A stretch of DNA of 64,000 bases from Sediminicola luteus (GTDB taxonomy: Bacteria > Bacteroidota > Bacteroidia > Flavobacteriales > Flavobacteriaceae): NCBI RefSeq assembly GCF_002514735.1, contig NZ_KZ300476.1, positions 248,001 through 312,000 of the forward strand, given 5' to 3'. Shown piece after piece: positions 18,062 to 26,887 of the stretch (within the stretch, counting starts at the first letter, position 1; every line of letters begins with the position of its first letter). Both the position numbers and the translations under genes were made by a program. Below the pieces are notes generated by a model, which searched no databases, was not told the DNA's origin, and saw only the letters and a list, made by a program, of their open reading frames with translations.

Positions 18062-18069
18062 CAAAATTA
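18062..18069 (-). promoter_or_regulatory. Bacteroidota -7 element upstream of the PTPS-folE operon
   Basis: On the minus strand this reads TAATTTTG, an exact fit to TAnnTTTG. It lies 26 nt before the ATG of the PTPS gene, giving a short leader. I do not see a -33 TTTG at the usual distance. Confidence 0.45.
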
Positions 18070-18247
18070 CCAATTTTGTCTAACTATATTTATATTTTAT
18101 TAGACATTTAATTCTTTCCGATGCATTATTGCCTAAAAAACCGTTGTATACAATTGATTTTATGTGTTTTAGAAAATATAGTATAAGCTATAAAAATCAG
18201 CCTAATCTATGGATCCGTGGTAGTAAAACCAGCCTTGATGTTCCCTG

Positions 18248-21001
18248 CTATTCAGACATCAATGCCCGTAATTTCGTTTTTGAAACCTCTTTTTGGGGAT
18301 TAAATACGGAATCACTCATATAATATACCAGACTATGACGCAGCTGGCGGGCCACCGGCCGGTCCTCTAAATTAGAGTTGAGGTCAATCGATGAGAATAT
18401 CAATTTCCCTTTGCCTACCTTAGCTTCGAATACATTCCCCAAACTACGGTTGGTCACAAAATTATCGATTACCCGAACAATGGGATCGACCCCTAGCCCT
18501 CCCATATCGATGCTTTTGGAATTTATCAACAGATCCCACCATTGCCAATTGGTATGCGATTGGGTTGGAAACTCACCCAATGCCGGATGTTTTGGATCGC
18601 AAAGAATGCCCATAGTGGCAGGCTGGTCGGGAAAGTGCACCGGACTCCAAAACACGGGTACGAAACGCCCATCTACCCCAACAAGCGATTCTTTTGGTGG
18701 ACTTAAAAGCACACGGCCACCTTGATCCAAAACGGCTAGTACTTTATCGATATCATCGGTTACCACTATATCTTCCGGTTCTTTTTCTTCATGCCTCGGA
18801 TACACCCAAATGGACCATGAATTTATATATGGACTATCTTTTAATCCGACCTGAATGGTCAATTGGGTCGCTTTATTTACGGTTAGGGCCAAATCTATGA
18901 TGCCTAAACCTTTTTGTGTTCCCATGGACAAGTAATCGATAGCCAAGGTATCCGTGGCCCAAACGGTACCCTGCTCATCGGTAATTGTCCATTCAATTTC
19001 CTGATTTTGTAAATCTTGGTAATAATTGGCGATATCGATACATCCGTTAAAGCGTTCCCCGTCTTGGTATACTGCTTTTCCAAATCGTAATAAGGGCACC
19101 ATTTCCGAATTAAACCGTCTAAACTCCTTTGCCGTAATTATGCCTTTAGACTGCCAAAAAGCATTCAACAATCCTACCAAGGCTGTACCCTGTCCCGGAA
19201 AATCTTGTAATTGCAACAACTGAAACCCATCGAAACCAGGGGTTTTTAATGCGCGTTCAATTTCTTCCTTATAAAGTAAGGCGGCTAATTTGCCCGAAGC
19301 TTGGGTAAACTGCGGGGCCAAATTCAACAATCCTTTTTGCTCTAGATCATTTTTAACAGCCATAAAATTCATTGGACTAAGCACCCCTGTATATTTATCA
19401 ATTTCAGACAAATCGGGATATACGGCATACTGACCAATCTCATGCGAGACTATAGGCAGTTCTAAATAATCGATGTTTTCGGTGTAGCCTTTGTTAAAAC
19501 TAGGAGGTTCCTCATTAAAAATACCTTGCCCACGCACCCAGCCTTTCTCCGTCCATTGGGTAATATAAAAATCATCGCCCATTAAAGGCCAAATGCCCTT
19601 GGGGCCCTGAAAAGAAAACGAAGTTGCCGCATAAAGATGTCTAGGGTCTTGGGTTTTGAGTTCGTCTACCATTTGGCCCATTAGGTCTACATCGCCTTCC
19701 AATTCATTTCCAAGGGTCATAAAAAGAAATGAGGGATGATTACCATAATCGCAAAGAATACGGCTGGCCTCACGTTCTAAAAAGGAAGTAGCATAACGGT
19801 CTGCACCTACTTCGGTACTCCAGTGGGGTAGTTCTACCTGTAAATACAAACCAAGGGCATCGGCCACTTCGAAGGCTGCTTTTGGCGGACACCACGAATG
19901 GAACCTAAGGTGGTTGATACCATAGGCCTTGGCCGTACCCATTATTTTTTCCCATTCAGCTGTGGTAGTTGGTGGGGCTCCTGTAAGCGGAAAACTGGCA
20001 CAATTCAAATTTCCCCTTAAAAAAATAGGTTGGCCATTAAGTTTAAAATTTCCTTGCGCTACTTCAAGATCCCTGTAGCCAAAAGTAGTCTCTAAAGTAT
20101 CCGTACTTTTCTCATGGGTAAACCGTATCTGAAATCTATACAGATTCGGATGGAACTCATCCCAAACTTGCATTTCCTTAGGTCTCGGGATTTCAAATTC
20201 GATTAAATCAGTCAATATCTTGGCTTTATCCATATTGCCGGTAATCATTTCATTACCCTCAGCATCATAAATACTATACGCCAAAGCCGATATTTTAGGA
20301 ATGGGTTGTTCAAATACCGCCTTTAGACGATTAGTTGACGGTTCTGGGTAAATATGTAAGTTTTTTGGGGTATTGGCATCTTGTATGCTCAGCTCCATAG
20401 CACCCAATATCCCATTCCACTTTATTTGGGTATGATTGGTATACCCATGCATCATTTCCTTTGATTCTTTCTCGGGATACTGACCTCCGTACCTATTGAT
20501 CAAAGGAAATTTATTGGCATTGTCAACCATAATGGTCAACAGATGCCGACCTGGTGTAATCATATTGCCCAAATTGAATTTATGTGCCGTTACCAAACTC
20601 TCGGCCTCGCCTACCAATGTACCATCGAGAAATACTTTAGAGCTCCATAAAATGCGTTCTAAGCTTAACTGTACCTCATAGGACTGCCAAGTATCCGGAA
20701 TTTCTATTTCCCTTTGGTACCACGCCTTACCAATGTATTGATGTTTACGTTGTAAATGCGACAACACATGGTTATTAAGAGCAGGCTTTTGGATATTGGG
20801 GCTTCCTATTTCGGCCATATCCAAAGTGCTGGGTAATTCGATACCACTTCCATCTAGCCGTTTAGTTGCCCATAATTCAGTCTCCCCTCGATCTAGGGAA
20901 TCCAGCCTAACTGTCCACTGACCCGAGATATCAATGGATTTTGGGTTCTCTGTTTTACAAGCTATAACCAGTATAACAAAAAGAATTGAGAAATACCGCA
21001 T
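18248..21001 (-). CDS. GH2-family glycoside hydrolase, lipoprotein
   Basis: Start chosen at ATG 21001, which shares one base with the stop of the upstream gene (TGATG); TTG and GTG codons lie just before it. The 917-residue protein has a lipobox LVIAC (Cys15), then the GH2 layout: sugar-binding jelly roll (about 60-210), Ig-like domain (about 215-305), TIM barrel (about 310-600) and a C-terminal region of about 300 residues with no recognised motif. Glu433 in MTLGNELEGD is the probable acid/base and Glu521 in IVSHEIGQ the nucleophile. GH2 covers beta-galactosidases, beta-glucuronidases, beta-mannosidases and others, and I cannot pick one. It forms an operon with the DUF5107-TPR protein and a sugar porter. 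Confidence 0.88.
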   Translation of the reverse strand: MRYFSILFVILVIACKTENPKSIDISGQWTVRLDSLDRGETELWATKRLDGSGIELPSTLDMAEIGSPNIQKPALNNHVLSHLQRKHQYIGKAWYQREIEIPDTWQSYEVQLSLERILWSSKVFLDGTLVGEAESLVTAHKFNLGNMITPGRHLLTIMVDNANKFPLINRYGGQYPEKESKEMMHGYTNHTQIKWNGILGAMELSIQDANTPKNLHIYPEPSTNRLKAVFEQPIPKISALAYSIYDAEGNEMITGNMDKAKILTDLIEFEIPRPKEMQVWDEFHPNLYRFQIRFTHEKSTDTLETTFGYRDLEVAQGNFKLNGQPIFLRGNLNCASFPLTGAPPTTTAEWEKIMGTAKAYGINHLRFHSWCPPKAAFEVADALGLYLQVELPHWSTEVGADRYATSFLEREASRILCDYGNHPSFLFMTLGNELEGDVDLMGQMVDELKTQDPRHLYAATSFSFQGPKGIWPLMGDDFYITQWTEKGWVRGQGIFNEEPPSFNKGYTENIDYLELPIVSHEIGQYAVYPDLSEIDKYTGVLSPMNFMAVKNDLEQKGLLNLAPQFTQASGKLAALLYKEEIERALKTPGFDGFQLLQLQDFPGQGTALVGLLNAFWQSKGIITAKEFRRFNSEMVPLLRFGKAVYQDGERFNGCIDIANYYQDLQNQEIEWTITDEQGTVWATDTLAIDYLSMGTQKGLGIIDLALTVNKATQLTIQVGLKDSPYINSWSIWVYPRHEEKEPEDIVVTDDIDKVLAVLDQGGRVLLSPPKESLVGVDGRFVPVFWSPVHFPDQPATMGILCDPKHPALGEFPTQSHTNWQWWDLLINSKSIDMGGLGVDPIVRVIDNFVTNRSLGNVFEAKVGKGKLIFSSIDLNSNLEDRPVARQLRHSLVYYMSDSVFNPQKEVSKTKLRALMSE

Positions 21002-24000
21002 CACCAACCAATTAAAGCATTCGACATCAAACGTTTATGAACTAACAGTGAGACATTGAAACGGTTCAGTTGCGTAGCTTGGGCAAATACCTCTACCGCC
21101 AGAACCATTTTTTGCTGTCCCAAATACCCAAGCCCTTTAAGGTAAAGACACATCTGTTGTTGCCTTGCGTTCAAATCCTCGTTCCAAATCAACATGTCAG
21201 GTAAGGAAACCGCAAAGTAATCTACGGTCGCTTCTTCATGCATCATGGCCTCGCCAAACAAAATCAGGTTATTGAATTTATCTTGGGCCTTATGAACATC
21301 GCCTAATTTAACCAATGCCAAACCTTGATAAAAAATTTGATCGGGCCGCTGGTCATTGTAGTACATATTCATTTGCAGTTCCATTTTACCAGATGCCGCC
21401 TGTAACCATAACGAACGGGCCCTTTCCGTATCACCCATGGCCTCATAAACACAACCTTGCCAATACTGGATATCGTTTTCCAAGGTTCCCAAAAGCTTTC
21501 CCTCCCCCAAGTTTTCGGGATAGATCTGGGCCGAAGCCAAATGCGATAAAGCCTCTTCATACGCCTCTTCCATTAACCCTTGTTTAGCCAATTCTATATG
21601 TGCTGTAACATATTGGAAGCTAATCTTACCTTCGCCCCCTTCCCAAGGATGGAAATTTCGAACAGCAATCAAATCCAATGCCTTTTGGTAATGGCCCATT
21701 AGATTATGAAGTGTTACCCATTCGATATAAAGATCGTCACGACTTTGGATGAGGGTGATATTACGTTCGAACTGGCTTAGCCTTGATTCTACGGAAACAT
21801 TCATTTTTTTGTTCAACTGATCAAACTCCATAAACAATCGAGCATTGTCGTAATCTAGGGCAAATGCCTTTGACATTAAGACCCGGGCGGAATCTTTCTC
21901 TTTGAACTTATTGTAATAACAAAGGGCCAGATTTCTGAACGGAATGGCAAAGGTTGTGTCTAATGCCACTGCCTGTTCCCAAGATTTCTTGGCCTTTTCG
22001 TACGATTTGGCATGATACTGGAAATTACCCAAATAGTAATGGGCCCTAGCATCTTGGGAATTGTATTCAAGCGCCTTTTTCAAGGCTATCAATTCTTCTA
22101 AACGGTTGGGAAAGCAATAATCAGGCGTAGCCTTTGTCGCCGAATCCCAACTTTTCTGAGCAGCTTTTATAGCTCCGGTCATAGCTTGATAATACCCCAA
22201 AAGATAGAATACCATGGGTGGTTTTTCACCACTCCATTCTAAATAATGCTGTAAAACCGCTACACTTTCTTTGACCATACCTGCATGACCATAGTCTATG
22301 GCCAACTCGAGAAAATTGTGTGCCTTGTTTCCCATAATTTCCATAAAATGGGTTAAATCGGAAGCCTTTTTATGGATAACCAAGCTTTCGAATGCAAGAC
22401 CAAAACTTAACTTATCTAGATTTTGGGCTTGATCCAGTTTTTTTTCAGCCTCCACCATATTGCCCGATTTCCGTAAGACGACGACTTCTAAATGCCTAGC
22501 CTTATGGTTCAATGTATTCCTAACCAACGCATTTTCGAGATGATACAATGCCTTTTCGTAGTCTTGGGCCATACAATCCAATCGGGCCAAATGAAAGTAT
22601 CCGGCATCTTGCCACGCTGCATTCCAACAACTTTTATAAAATGCTTGATATGCCCCTTGGCAATCCCCCATATAATTAAGGCACAAACCTTTGTTATACA
22701 ACGCCTCGCCATCATACGGATTGGGATTCCTCTGGGTCAAGGTAGTAATGGCTATATCAAAATAGGCCAATGCCTCTTGAAACAACCCCCGTTTCATAAA
22801 CAGTAACCCCATGGCATTATTTACCCGCACATTGGCCGGCTCCCTATCTAGGGCCTCCAAATAATAATCCGTAGGGTCATAAGTGGCATGGCGGTATTGC
22901 TCTAAATGTTGACCGCGGAGATACAATTGTTCCACACTATTCTTTTCGGCAGGTTGTTGGGCCGGTTGGGCAGGACTTGGTAGCTTTTTACCCCCTTTTT
23001 CGGTGCTCTCCCAAGAAACCAAAACTTTACCCTCATCATCTTGAACCAACACCTTAAATATGGGTTTAGATTTGTCTTCTATGGGTAATCGCAGCTCAAA
23101 TGCCCCTTCGGGATCCAATCTGAGCGTATTTTCCAAAAGCAAAGCTTGATTTTGATGCACTTGCAATTTGGCTCCTTCATAAACAGCGGTCACATGAATA
23201 ATAATATGGGCCGAAGCTCCGTTTACTTCGAAATTAAGCAATGCTTCCTTGGTTGCATTCTTCACCATGCCTACCTTATGATACGGTAAAAAGTATTGTT
23301 CGAACCGTTTCTCTTCATAGGGATGGAGCCATGCAAAATCGGGCTGATTATCGGTATAAACCCCACACATCAACTCTATATATGGCCCATCGGAATCGGT
23401 AAGGTTCCTATCCCAGGCCCTCCCGAAATCGCCATTACCCCATGTCCATTGTTTTTTACCTGGTGAAATATGATGATTGGCCACATGTAACAAACCACAT
23501 TCTGCAGCTTTATCGTAGCCCCCAACAAAATCATAATCAGAGTTAATGGCCATATACGAGGTAGGCACCGGAATATTGGCATATTTAGAAATATCGGTAC
23601 CAGGCGCATAATCTACTTTGTAATAGACGCCCTTGGCTATCGGAAACTCTGAAACATCACGTTTGCCATGATCGAATACCGCATTTACATCGGGTGGAAA
23701 AACAGATTGGTATTGATCATTGACAGATACGGCCGGGTTGGCCCACCATAAGAAGGTCTGTGGGTGTGGGGTACCATTAAAAACCCTTCCCTTAATCTCT
23801 AGGTAGGCCTTGTCTGGATATAGGGTAAAACCAGCCATACCTTTGGTTCGTCCCATACGCTCTACCTCGCCCAACCATACCGTCTTACTGCCATCGATCT
23901 GTTCTTGTATCTCACATTCAACAGGCTCATAAGTACTTGGCCTATGATGTTGGGGCCAGTTAAATTCAATACCCCCAGAAATCCATGGCCCAGTAAGTCC

Positions 24001-24312
24001 GACCAATGCGGGTTTTATCACTTGGTTATAATAAACAAAATGGCGCTTTTTAACCTTATCGTATGCCATTTGAACCCTGCCGCCTAATGCCGGAAGCAAC
24101 ATGATCTTGATATACCGATTCTCGAGGTAGATTACTTCCCAGTCAATTTCTTTCGGACTATCGGCCACAGATTCGATTACGGCATAAGGGTACACCGAGC
24201 CACTACTACCCTGATAGACCCTTTTCTCTAAAAAGACAGGATACTTTTCAGCTTCACCCACCTCGTAAGTGGGAAAGGTTTTTTGGGTTTTCCAAACCTT
24301 TACTTTTTCCAT
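21001..24312 (-). CDS. DUF5107 domain protein with C-terminal TPR repeats
   Basis: The frame extends upstream to 24549, but that part overlaps the transporter gene. The real start is ATG 24312, 2 nt after the transporter stop. It encodes 1103 residues with no signal peptide. Residues about 35-340 are a DUF5107 domain, a beta-sandwich of the type seen in mutarotases and GH accessory domains (LLPALGGRVQMAYDK, GPWISGGIEFNWPQHH). From about residue 480 to the end are tetratricopeptide repeats. DUF5107 proteins are common in carbohydrate gene clusters, but I know no established activity. Position between a sugar importer and a GH2 lipoprotein suggests cytoplasmic handling of the imported sugar. 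Confidence 0.75.
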   Translation of the reverse strand: MEKVKVWKTQKTFPTYEVGEAEKYPVFLEKRVYQGSSGSVYPYAVIESVADSPKEIDWEVIYLENRYIKIMLLPALGGRVQMAYDKVKKRHFVYYNQVIKPALVGLTGPWISGGIEFNWPQHHRPSTYEPVECEIQEQIDGSKTVWLGEVERMGRTKGMAGFTLYPDKAYLEIKGRVFNGTPHPQTFLWWANPAVSVNDQYQSVFPPDVNAVFDHGKRDVSEFPIAKGVYYKVDYAPGTDISKYANIPVPTSYMAINSDYDFVGGYDKAAECGLLHVANHHISPGKKQWTWGNGDFGRAWDRNLTDSDGPYIELMCGVYTDNQPDFAWLHPYEEKRFEQYFLPYHKVGMVKNATKEALLNFEVNGASAHIIIHVTAVYEGAKLQVHQNQALLLENTLRLDPEGAFELRLPIEDKSKPIFKVLVQDDEGKVLVSWESTEKGGKKLPSPAQPAQQPAEKNSVEQLYLRGQHLEQYRHATYDPTDYYLEALDREPANVRVNNAMGLLFMKRGLFQEALAYFDIAITTLTQRNPNPYDGEALYNKGLCLNYMGDCQGAYQAFYKSCWNAAWQDAGYFHLARLDCMAQDYEKALYHLENALVRNTLNHKARHLEVVVLRKSGNMVEAEKKLDQAQNLDKLSFGLAFESLVIHKKASDLTHFMEIMGNKAHNFLELAIDYGHAGMVKESVAVLQHYLEWSGEKPPMVFYLLGYYQAMTGAIKAAQKSWDSATKATPDYCFPNRLEELIALKKALEYNSQDARAHYYLGNFQYHAKSYEKAKKSWEQAVALDTTFAIPFRNLALCYYNKFKEKDSARVLMSKAFALDYDNARLFMEFDQLNKKMNVSVESRLSQFERNITLIQSRDDLYIEWVTLHNLMGHYQKALDLIAVRNFHPWEGGEGKISFQYVTAHIELAKQGLMEEAYEEALSHLASAQIYPENLGEGKLLGTLENDIQYWQGCVYEAMGDTERARSLWLQAASGKMELQMNMYYNDQRPDQIFYQGLALVKLGDVHKAQDKFNNLILFGEAMMHEEATVDYFAVSLPDMLIWNEDLNARQQQMCLYLKGLGYLGQQKMVLAVEVFAQATQLNRFNVSLLVHKRLMSNALIGW

Positions 24313-24314
24313 AC

Positions 24315-25736
24315 TCAATTCAATTTGGAACGCCCTATCAATCGGATCTCTATTTCTTCTAAAGATTTTCCTTTGGTCTCGGGAAGGCGTTTTGTTATGA
24401 ATACATAACCCAAAAGACAGATTACCCCATAGGCCCAAAATGTTCCCGATGCCCCAAATAAATCGTGTAATACAGGAAAGGTATAGGTAAGTAAAAAGGA
24501 TGCAATCCAAAGGGCCAAGGTAGCCACCGCCATAAGCTTGCCACGCCATCTATTCGGGAAGATTTCGGAAAGCACTACCCAAGTAATCGGCGCCAAGGTC
24601 ATTGCATAAATACCAATGCCCATGACGATCAACACCAAGACCAATACACCTTTAAGACCCAAATAGTAGGCCACGCCCAACAGGGTATACGTTATGGCAA
24701 GCCCTAAGGCCCCTTTTCTAAGCAGGTTACGTCTACCCCATTTATCTACCAGCTTAAGTGCCAACAACGTAAAAACCAAATTGACACTACCTGTAATAAT
24801 GATATTGAATAAAATGTCGTTAATCCCAAATCCGGCTGAAGCGAAAACCTCTTGGGCGTAGTTAAAAATAATATTAATGCCACACCACTGCTGAAATATG
24901 GCCAATACTACACCCAAAAGAATTATGGGCCTTATTTTCTTAGCTGTTATCTTGCTTAAATGCGAATCTTGATTTTCTGTATTTGCCAAACTCTGTTTAA
25001 TAGCCGCCAATTGTTTATACGCATAATCGGTATTGGCAATTTTCTGCATTACGGCAGCCGCCTCGGTCAAGCGCCCTCTTTTAACCAAAAACCTAGGGCT
25101 ATCGGGAACCAAAAACATACAAAACAGAAACAATAGCGCCGGAACACCTTCTGCCAAGAACATGAAACGCCATCCCATTTGCCCATTCCACGAATCTTCA
25201 ATCTGAGCGTCTGTATATGTTGTAGGAATCGGTTCGGCAATACTATAATTCACTATTTGGGCCAAAAGAATACCTATAACTATGGTTAATTGGTTTAAGG
25301 AAACCAAGCGCCCCCTATAACGGGCCGGGGCCATTTCAGCAATATATAAGGGAGACAAGGTCGAAGCCAACCCTATACCCACACCTCCTAAAACCCTGAA
25401 GAAAACAAAAGCCGAAACCGTATCGGCATAACCTGTTCCGAAGGCGGATATCGAAAAAAACAGAGCCGCCAAGACCAAAGGTTTCTTCCTACCCCAACTA
25501 TCGGCTAAAAAACCCGATAAAATAGCTCCAATGACACAGCCCAACAAGGCACAGCCCATGGCCCAGCCTTGCAAAAAAGGGTTATCGGAAATCCTAAAAA
25601 ACAGCTCGTAAAAAGGTTTTGCACCGCCTATTACCACCCAATCATATCCAAATAGAAGCCCGCCCATAGCCGAAACAAAGGCAATAGAAACCAGATAGAA
25701 ATGATTTATTTTTTTGGAATTCGAATTATCTAACAA
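24315..25736 (-). CDS. MFS sugar porter (XylE/GalP-like)
   Basis: This 473-residue 12-helix transporter carries the sugar-porter signatures: GFLADSWGRKK after helix 2, PLYIAEMAPARYRGR after helix 4, PDSPRFLVKRGR at the central loop, DKWGRRN after helix 8 and PETKGKSLEEIE near the C-terminus. Such proteins import monosaccharides with protons. The start is a TTG: an in-frame stop lies about 11 codons upstream and no ATG occurs in between. It is the first gene of the operon with the DUF5107 protein and GH2. The exact sugar cannot be read from sequence. Confidence 0.9.
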   Translation of the reverse strand: MLDNSNSKKINHFYLVSIAFVSAMGGLLFGYDWVVIGGAKPFYELFFRISDNPFLQGWAMGCALLGCVIGAILSGFLADSWGRKKPLVLAALFFSISAFGTGYADTVSAFVFFRVLGGVGIGLASTLSPLYIAEMAPARYRGRLVSLNQLTIVIGILLAQIVNYSIAEPIPTTYTDAQIEDSWNGQMGWRFMFLAEGVPALLFLFCMFLVPDSPRFLVKRGRLTEAAAVMQKIANTDYAYKQLAAIKQSLANTENQDSHLSKITAKKIRPIILLGVVLAIFQQWCGINIIFNYAQEVFASAGFGINDILFNIIITGSVNLVFTLLALKLVDKWGRRNLLRKGALGLAITYTLLGVAYYLGLKGVLVLVLIVMGIGIYAMTLAPITWVVLSEIFPNRWRGKLMAVATLALWIASFLLTYTFPVLHDLFGASGTFWAYGVICLLGYVFITKRLPETKGKSLEEIEIRLIGRSKLN

Positions 25737-25971
25737 AATCGAGTGCTTGTTACACGTTACACTATTTTAGTCGTTAAACCAAAACACCTCCTACAAATCT
25801 TGCAGGATTAAAGCGCAATTTAGTGTCGTATCCACTCTTAGCCAATAGACGAATTTCGAAGTGATATGGATAATTCTATGGTGCTCTAATTGCTGTCTGC
25901 ACTTACATTTAGCACACTAATGTATTGCTTCAAGGGAAGCCGACCTCACCAGCTATGTACCAAAGTATACA

Positions 25972-26006
25972 AAACAAAAAGACCCACAGCAATGCTGAGG
26001 GTCTTT
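25972..26006 (-). terminator. Rho-independent terminator after tRNA-Pro
   Basis: On the minus strand an AAAGACCC / GGGTCTTT stem (25978-26006), with a further CAGCA / TGCTG inner stem, is followed by a T-rich run. It begins 7 nt after the tRNA 3' end, so it ends the tRNA transcript. Confidence 0.85.
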
Positions 26007-26013
26007 AGGGTTG

Positions 26014-26087
26014 TCGGGATGACTGGATTCGAACCAGCGACCACACGCACCCCATGCGTGTACGCTACCAGACTGCGCCACATCCCG
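26014..26087 (-). tRNA. tRNA-Pro (anticodon GGG)
   Basis: 74 nt fold into a full cloverleaf: acceptor CGGGATG/CATCCCG, discriminator A at 26014, D-arm GCGC...GTAGC, anticodon stem CACGC/GCGTG with loop ATGGGGT (anticodon GGG, reading CCC and CCT), and T-arm with GGTTCGAATCC. No CCA is encoded. The 5' end lies 1 nt after the stop codon of the GIY-YIG gene. Confidence 0.96.
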
Positions 26088-26088
26088 A

Positions 26089-26328
26089 TTATTTTTTATC
26101 TTCCATATATCTTCTAGCTCCCTTGCCTTTAATAACCTTTTCAAGTTGTACAGCTTCAGACCTATCCTTACATGGATACACTTTCAGTAGCTTCCATGGT
26201 ATTCCACGAGAAGTATACTTACTTCGTGACGTATTATGTCGTTCTATCCTTTCAGAAAGGTCATTGGTATAACCTACATAATACTTATTCAATTTTTCAG
26301 AGAACAGTATGTAAACAACATATTCCAT
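26089..26328 (-). CDS. Small GIY-YIG nuclease-domain protein
   Basis: This 79-residue protein is a complete URI-type GIY-YIG domain: VYIL (GIY position), YYVGYTNDL (YIG position) followed by Arg in SERIERHN, and the metal-binding Glu region near EKVIKGKG. Family members cut or nick DNA; the small stand-alone ones of Bacteroidota have no settled function. The gene is squeezed between a damaged tRNA-Pro-like sequence (26343-26405) and the intact tRNA-Pro, all on the same strand. The stop codon ends 1 nt before the tRNA. The arrangement suggests a tRNA-targeting selfish element (inference). Confidence 0.88.
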   Translation of the reverse strand: MEYVVYILFSEKLNKYYVGYTNDLSERIERHNTSRSKYTSRGIPWKLLKVYPCKDRSEAVQLEKVIKGKGARRYMEDKK

Positions 26329-26342
26329 TCTACTAACGTTTG

Positions 26343-26405
26343 GCGACCATCCTGCCTCGCAGGATACGCTACCTCCCGATAGCTATCGGGATGCGCCACA
26401 TCCCG
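26343..26405 (-). pseudogene. Remodelled 5' two-thirds of a tRNA-Pro gene
   Basis: Read on the minus strand, this matches nucleotides 1-51 of the tRNA-Pro at 26014-26087 in three blocks: CGGGATGTGGCGCA, GGTAGCGTA and TGGTCGC. Between the first two, the D-loop GTCT is replaced by the 18-nt palindrome TCCCGATAGCTATCGGGA. Between the last two, the whole anticodon arm is replaced by the hairpin TCCTGC-GAG-GCAGGA. The T-arm and 3' acceptor strand are missing. It cannot be a working tRNA. Confidence 0.75.
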
Positions 26406-26454
26406 TGACAAGAACTTGATACCCCTTGATACCCGATTCGGATGGCAAAAATAT

Positions 26455-26486
26455 AAAAGTCCAGCAATTATGCCGGACTTTTTTTA
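26455..26486 (-). terminator. Bidirectional-looking terminator
   Basis: Stem AAAGTCC / GGACTTT with an inner GCA/TGC stem and T-rich tails on both strands. It lies 60 nt downstream of the small membrane protein gene and upstream of the tRNA-like remnant. Confidence 0.75.
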
Positions 26487-26545
26487 GATAAATTTTGCTC
26501 AAATCTATCAACCAATTCAACTAAAAATCAATGAAGGACTGATCA

Positions 26546-26740
26546 TCATCTTTCCAAGCTGCTATGTTTTTGAGGGTTAACCATCAAATTACCCTCTAAA
26601 TCATTTTGTAACCGTAAGAATGTGGCTTTCGATTTTTTGTATTGCTCATAAGAATCTTTACAAAGCAACAGTAAAGTTACCATGGCTGCAGCCAAGGCGA
26701 TCCAAACGGTATAAACAATTATCATCTGTGTCATTTCCAT
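26546..26740 (-). CDS. Small single-helix membrane protein, unknown
   Basis: This 64-residue protein starts at ATG 26740 (the frame is open three codons further to a TTG). Residues 5-27 form one transmembrane helix (IIVYTVWIALAAAMVTLLLL), followed by a charged cytoplasmic or periplasmic tail. I do not recognise a family. It is bracketed by two good terminators (26455-26486 and 26826-26864), which supports a separate transcription unit. It could still be a chance frame. Confidence 0.45.
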   Translation of the reverse strand: MEMTQMIIVYTVWIALAAAMVTLLLLCKDSYEQYKKSKATFLRLQNDLEGNLMVNPQKHSSLER

Positions 26741-26825
26741 TTTTACCAAAATAGGTATTTACCAAGTCCTAAAACTGGTTTAAGTGCGTTCTCATTAATT
26801 ATGACACCACTTCTTTAAAAAAGAC

Positions 26826-26864
26826 ACAAAAAAAATAGGCCCTTGTCACAATCAAAGACCTATT
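26826..26864 (-). terminator. Rho-independent terminator after the MscS-type gene
   Basis: A 12-bp stem on the minus strand (AATAGGTCTTTG paired with CAAGGGCCTATT, two G-U pairs) with a 7-nt loop and a run of eight T. It ends the sigma factor - 59-residue protein - MscS transcript. Confidence 0.88.
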
Positions 26865-26887
26865 CCGCTGTTTTTCTTCAAGTTAAC

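Noticed and set aside
18129-18323. Plus-strand frame of 64 residues between PTPS and GH2 genes
   Set aside because: It overlaps the GH2 3' end, has no recognised features and no promoter-like element.
24313-24549. N-terminal extension of the DUF5107 protein
   Set aside because: This part is antiparallel to no feature but overlaps the transporter C-terminus in another frame, and the ATG at 24312 gives the expected domain start.
26343-26405. A second working tRNA gene
   Set aside because: T-arm and 3' acceptor strand are missing and no anticodon loop can form.
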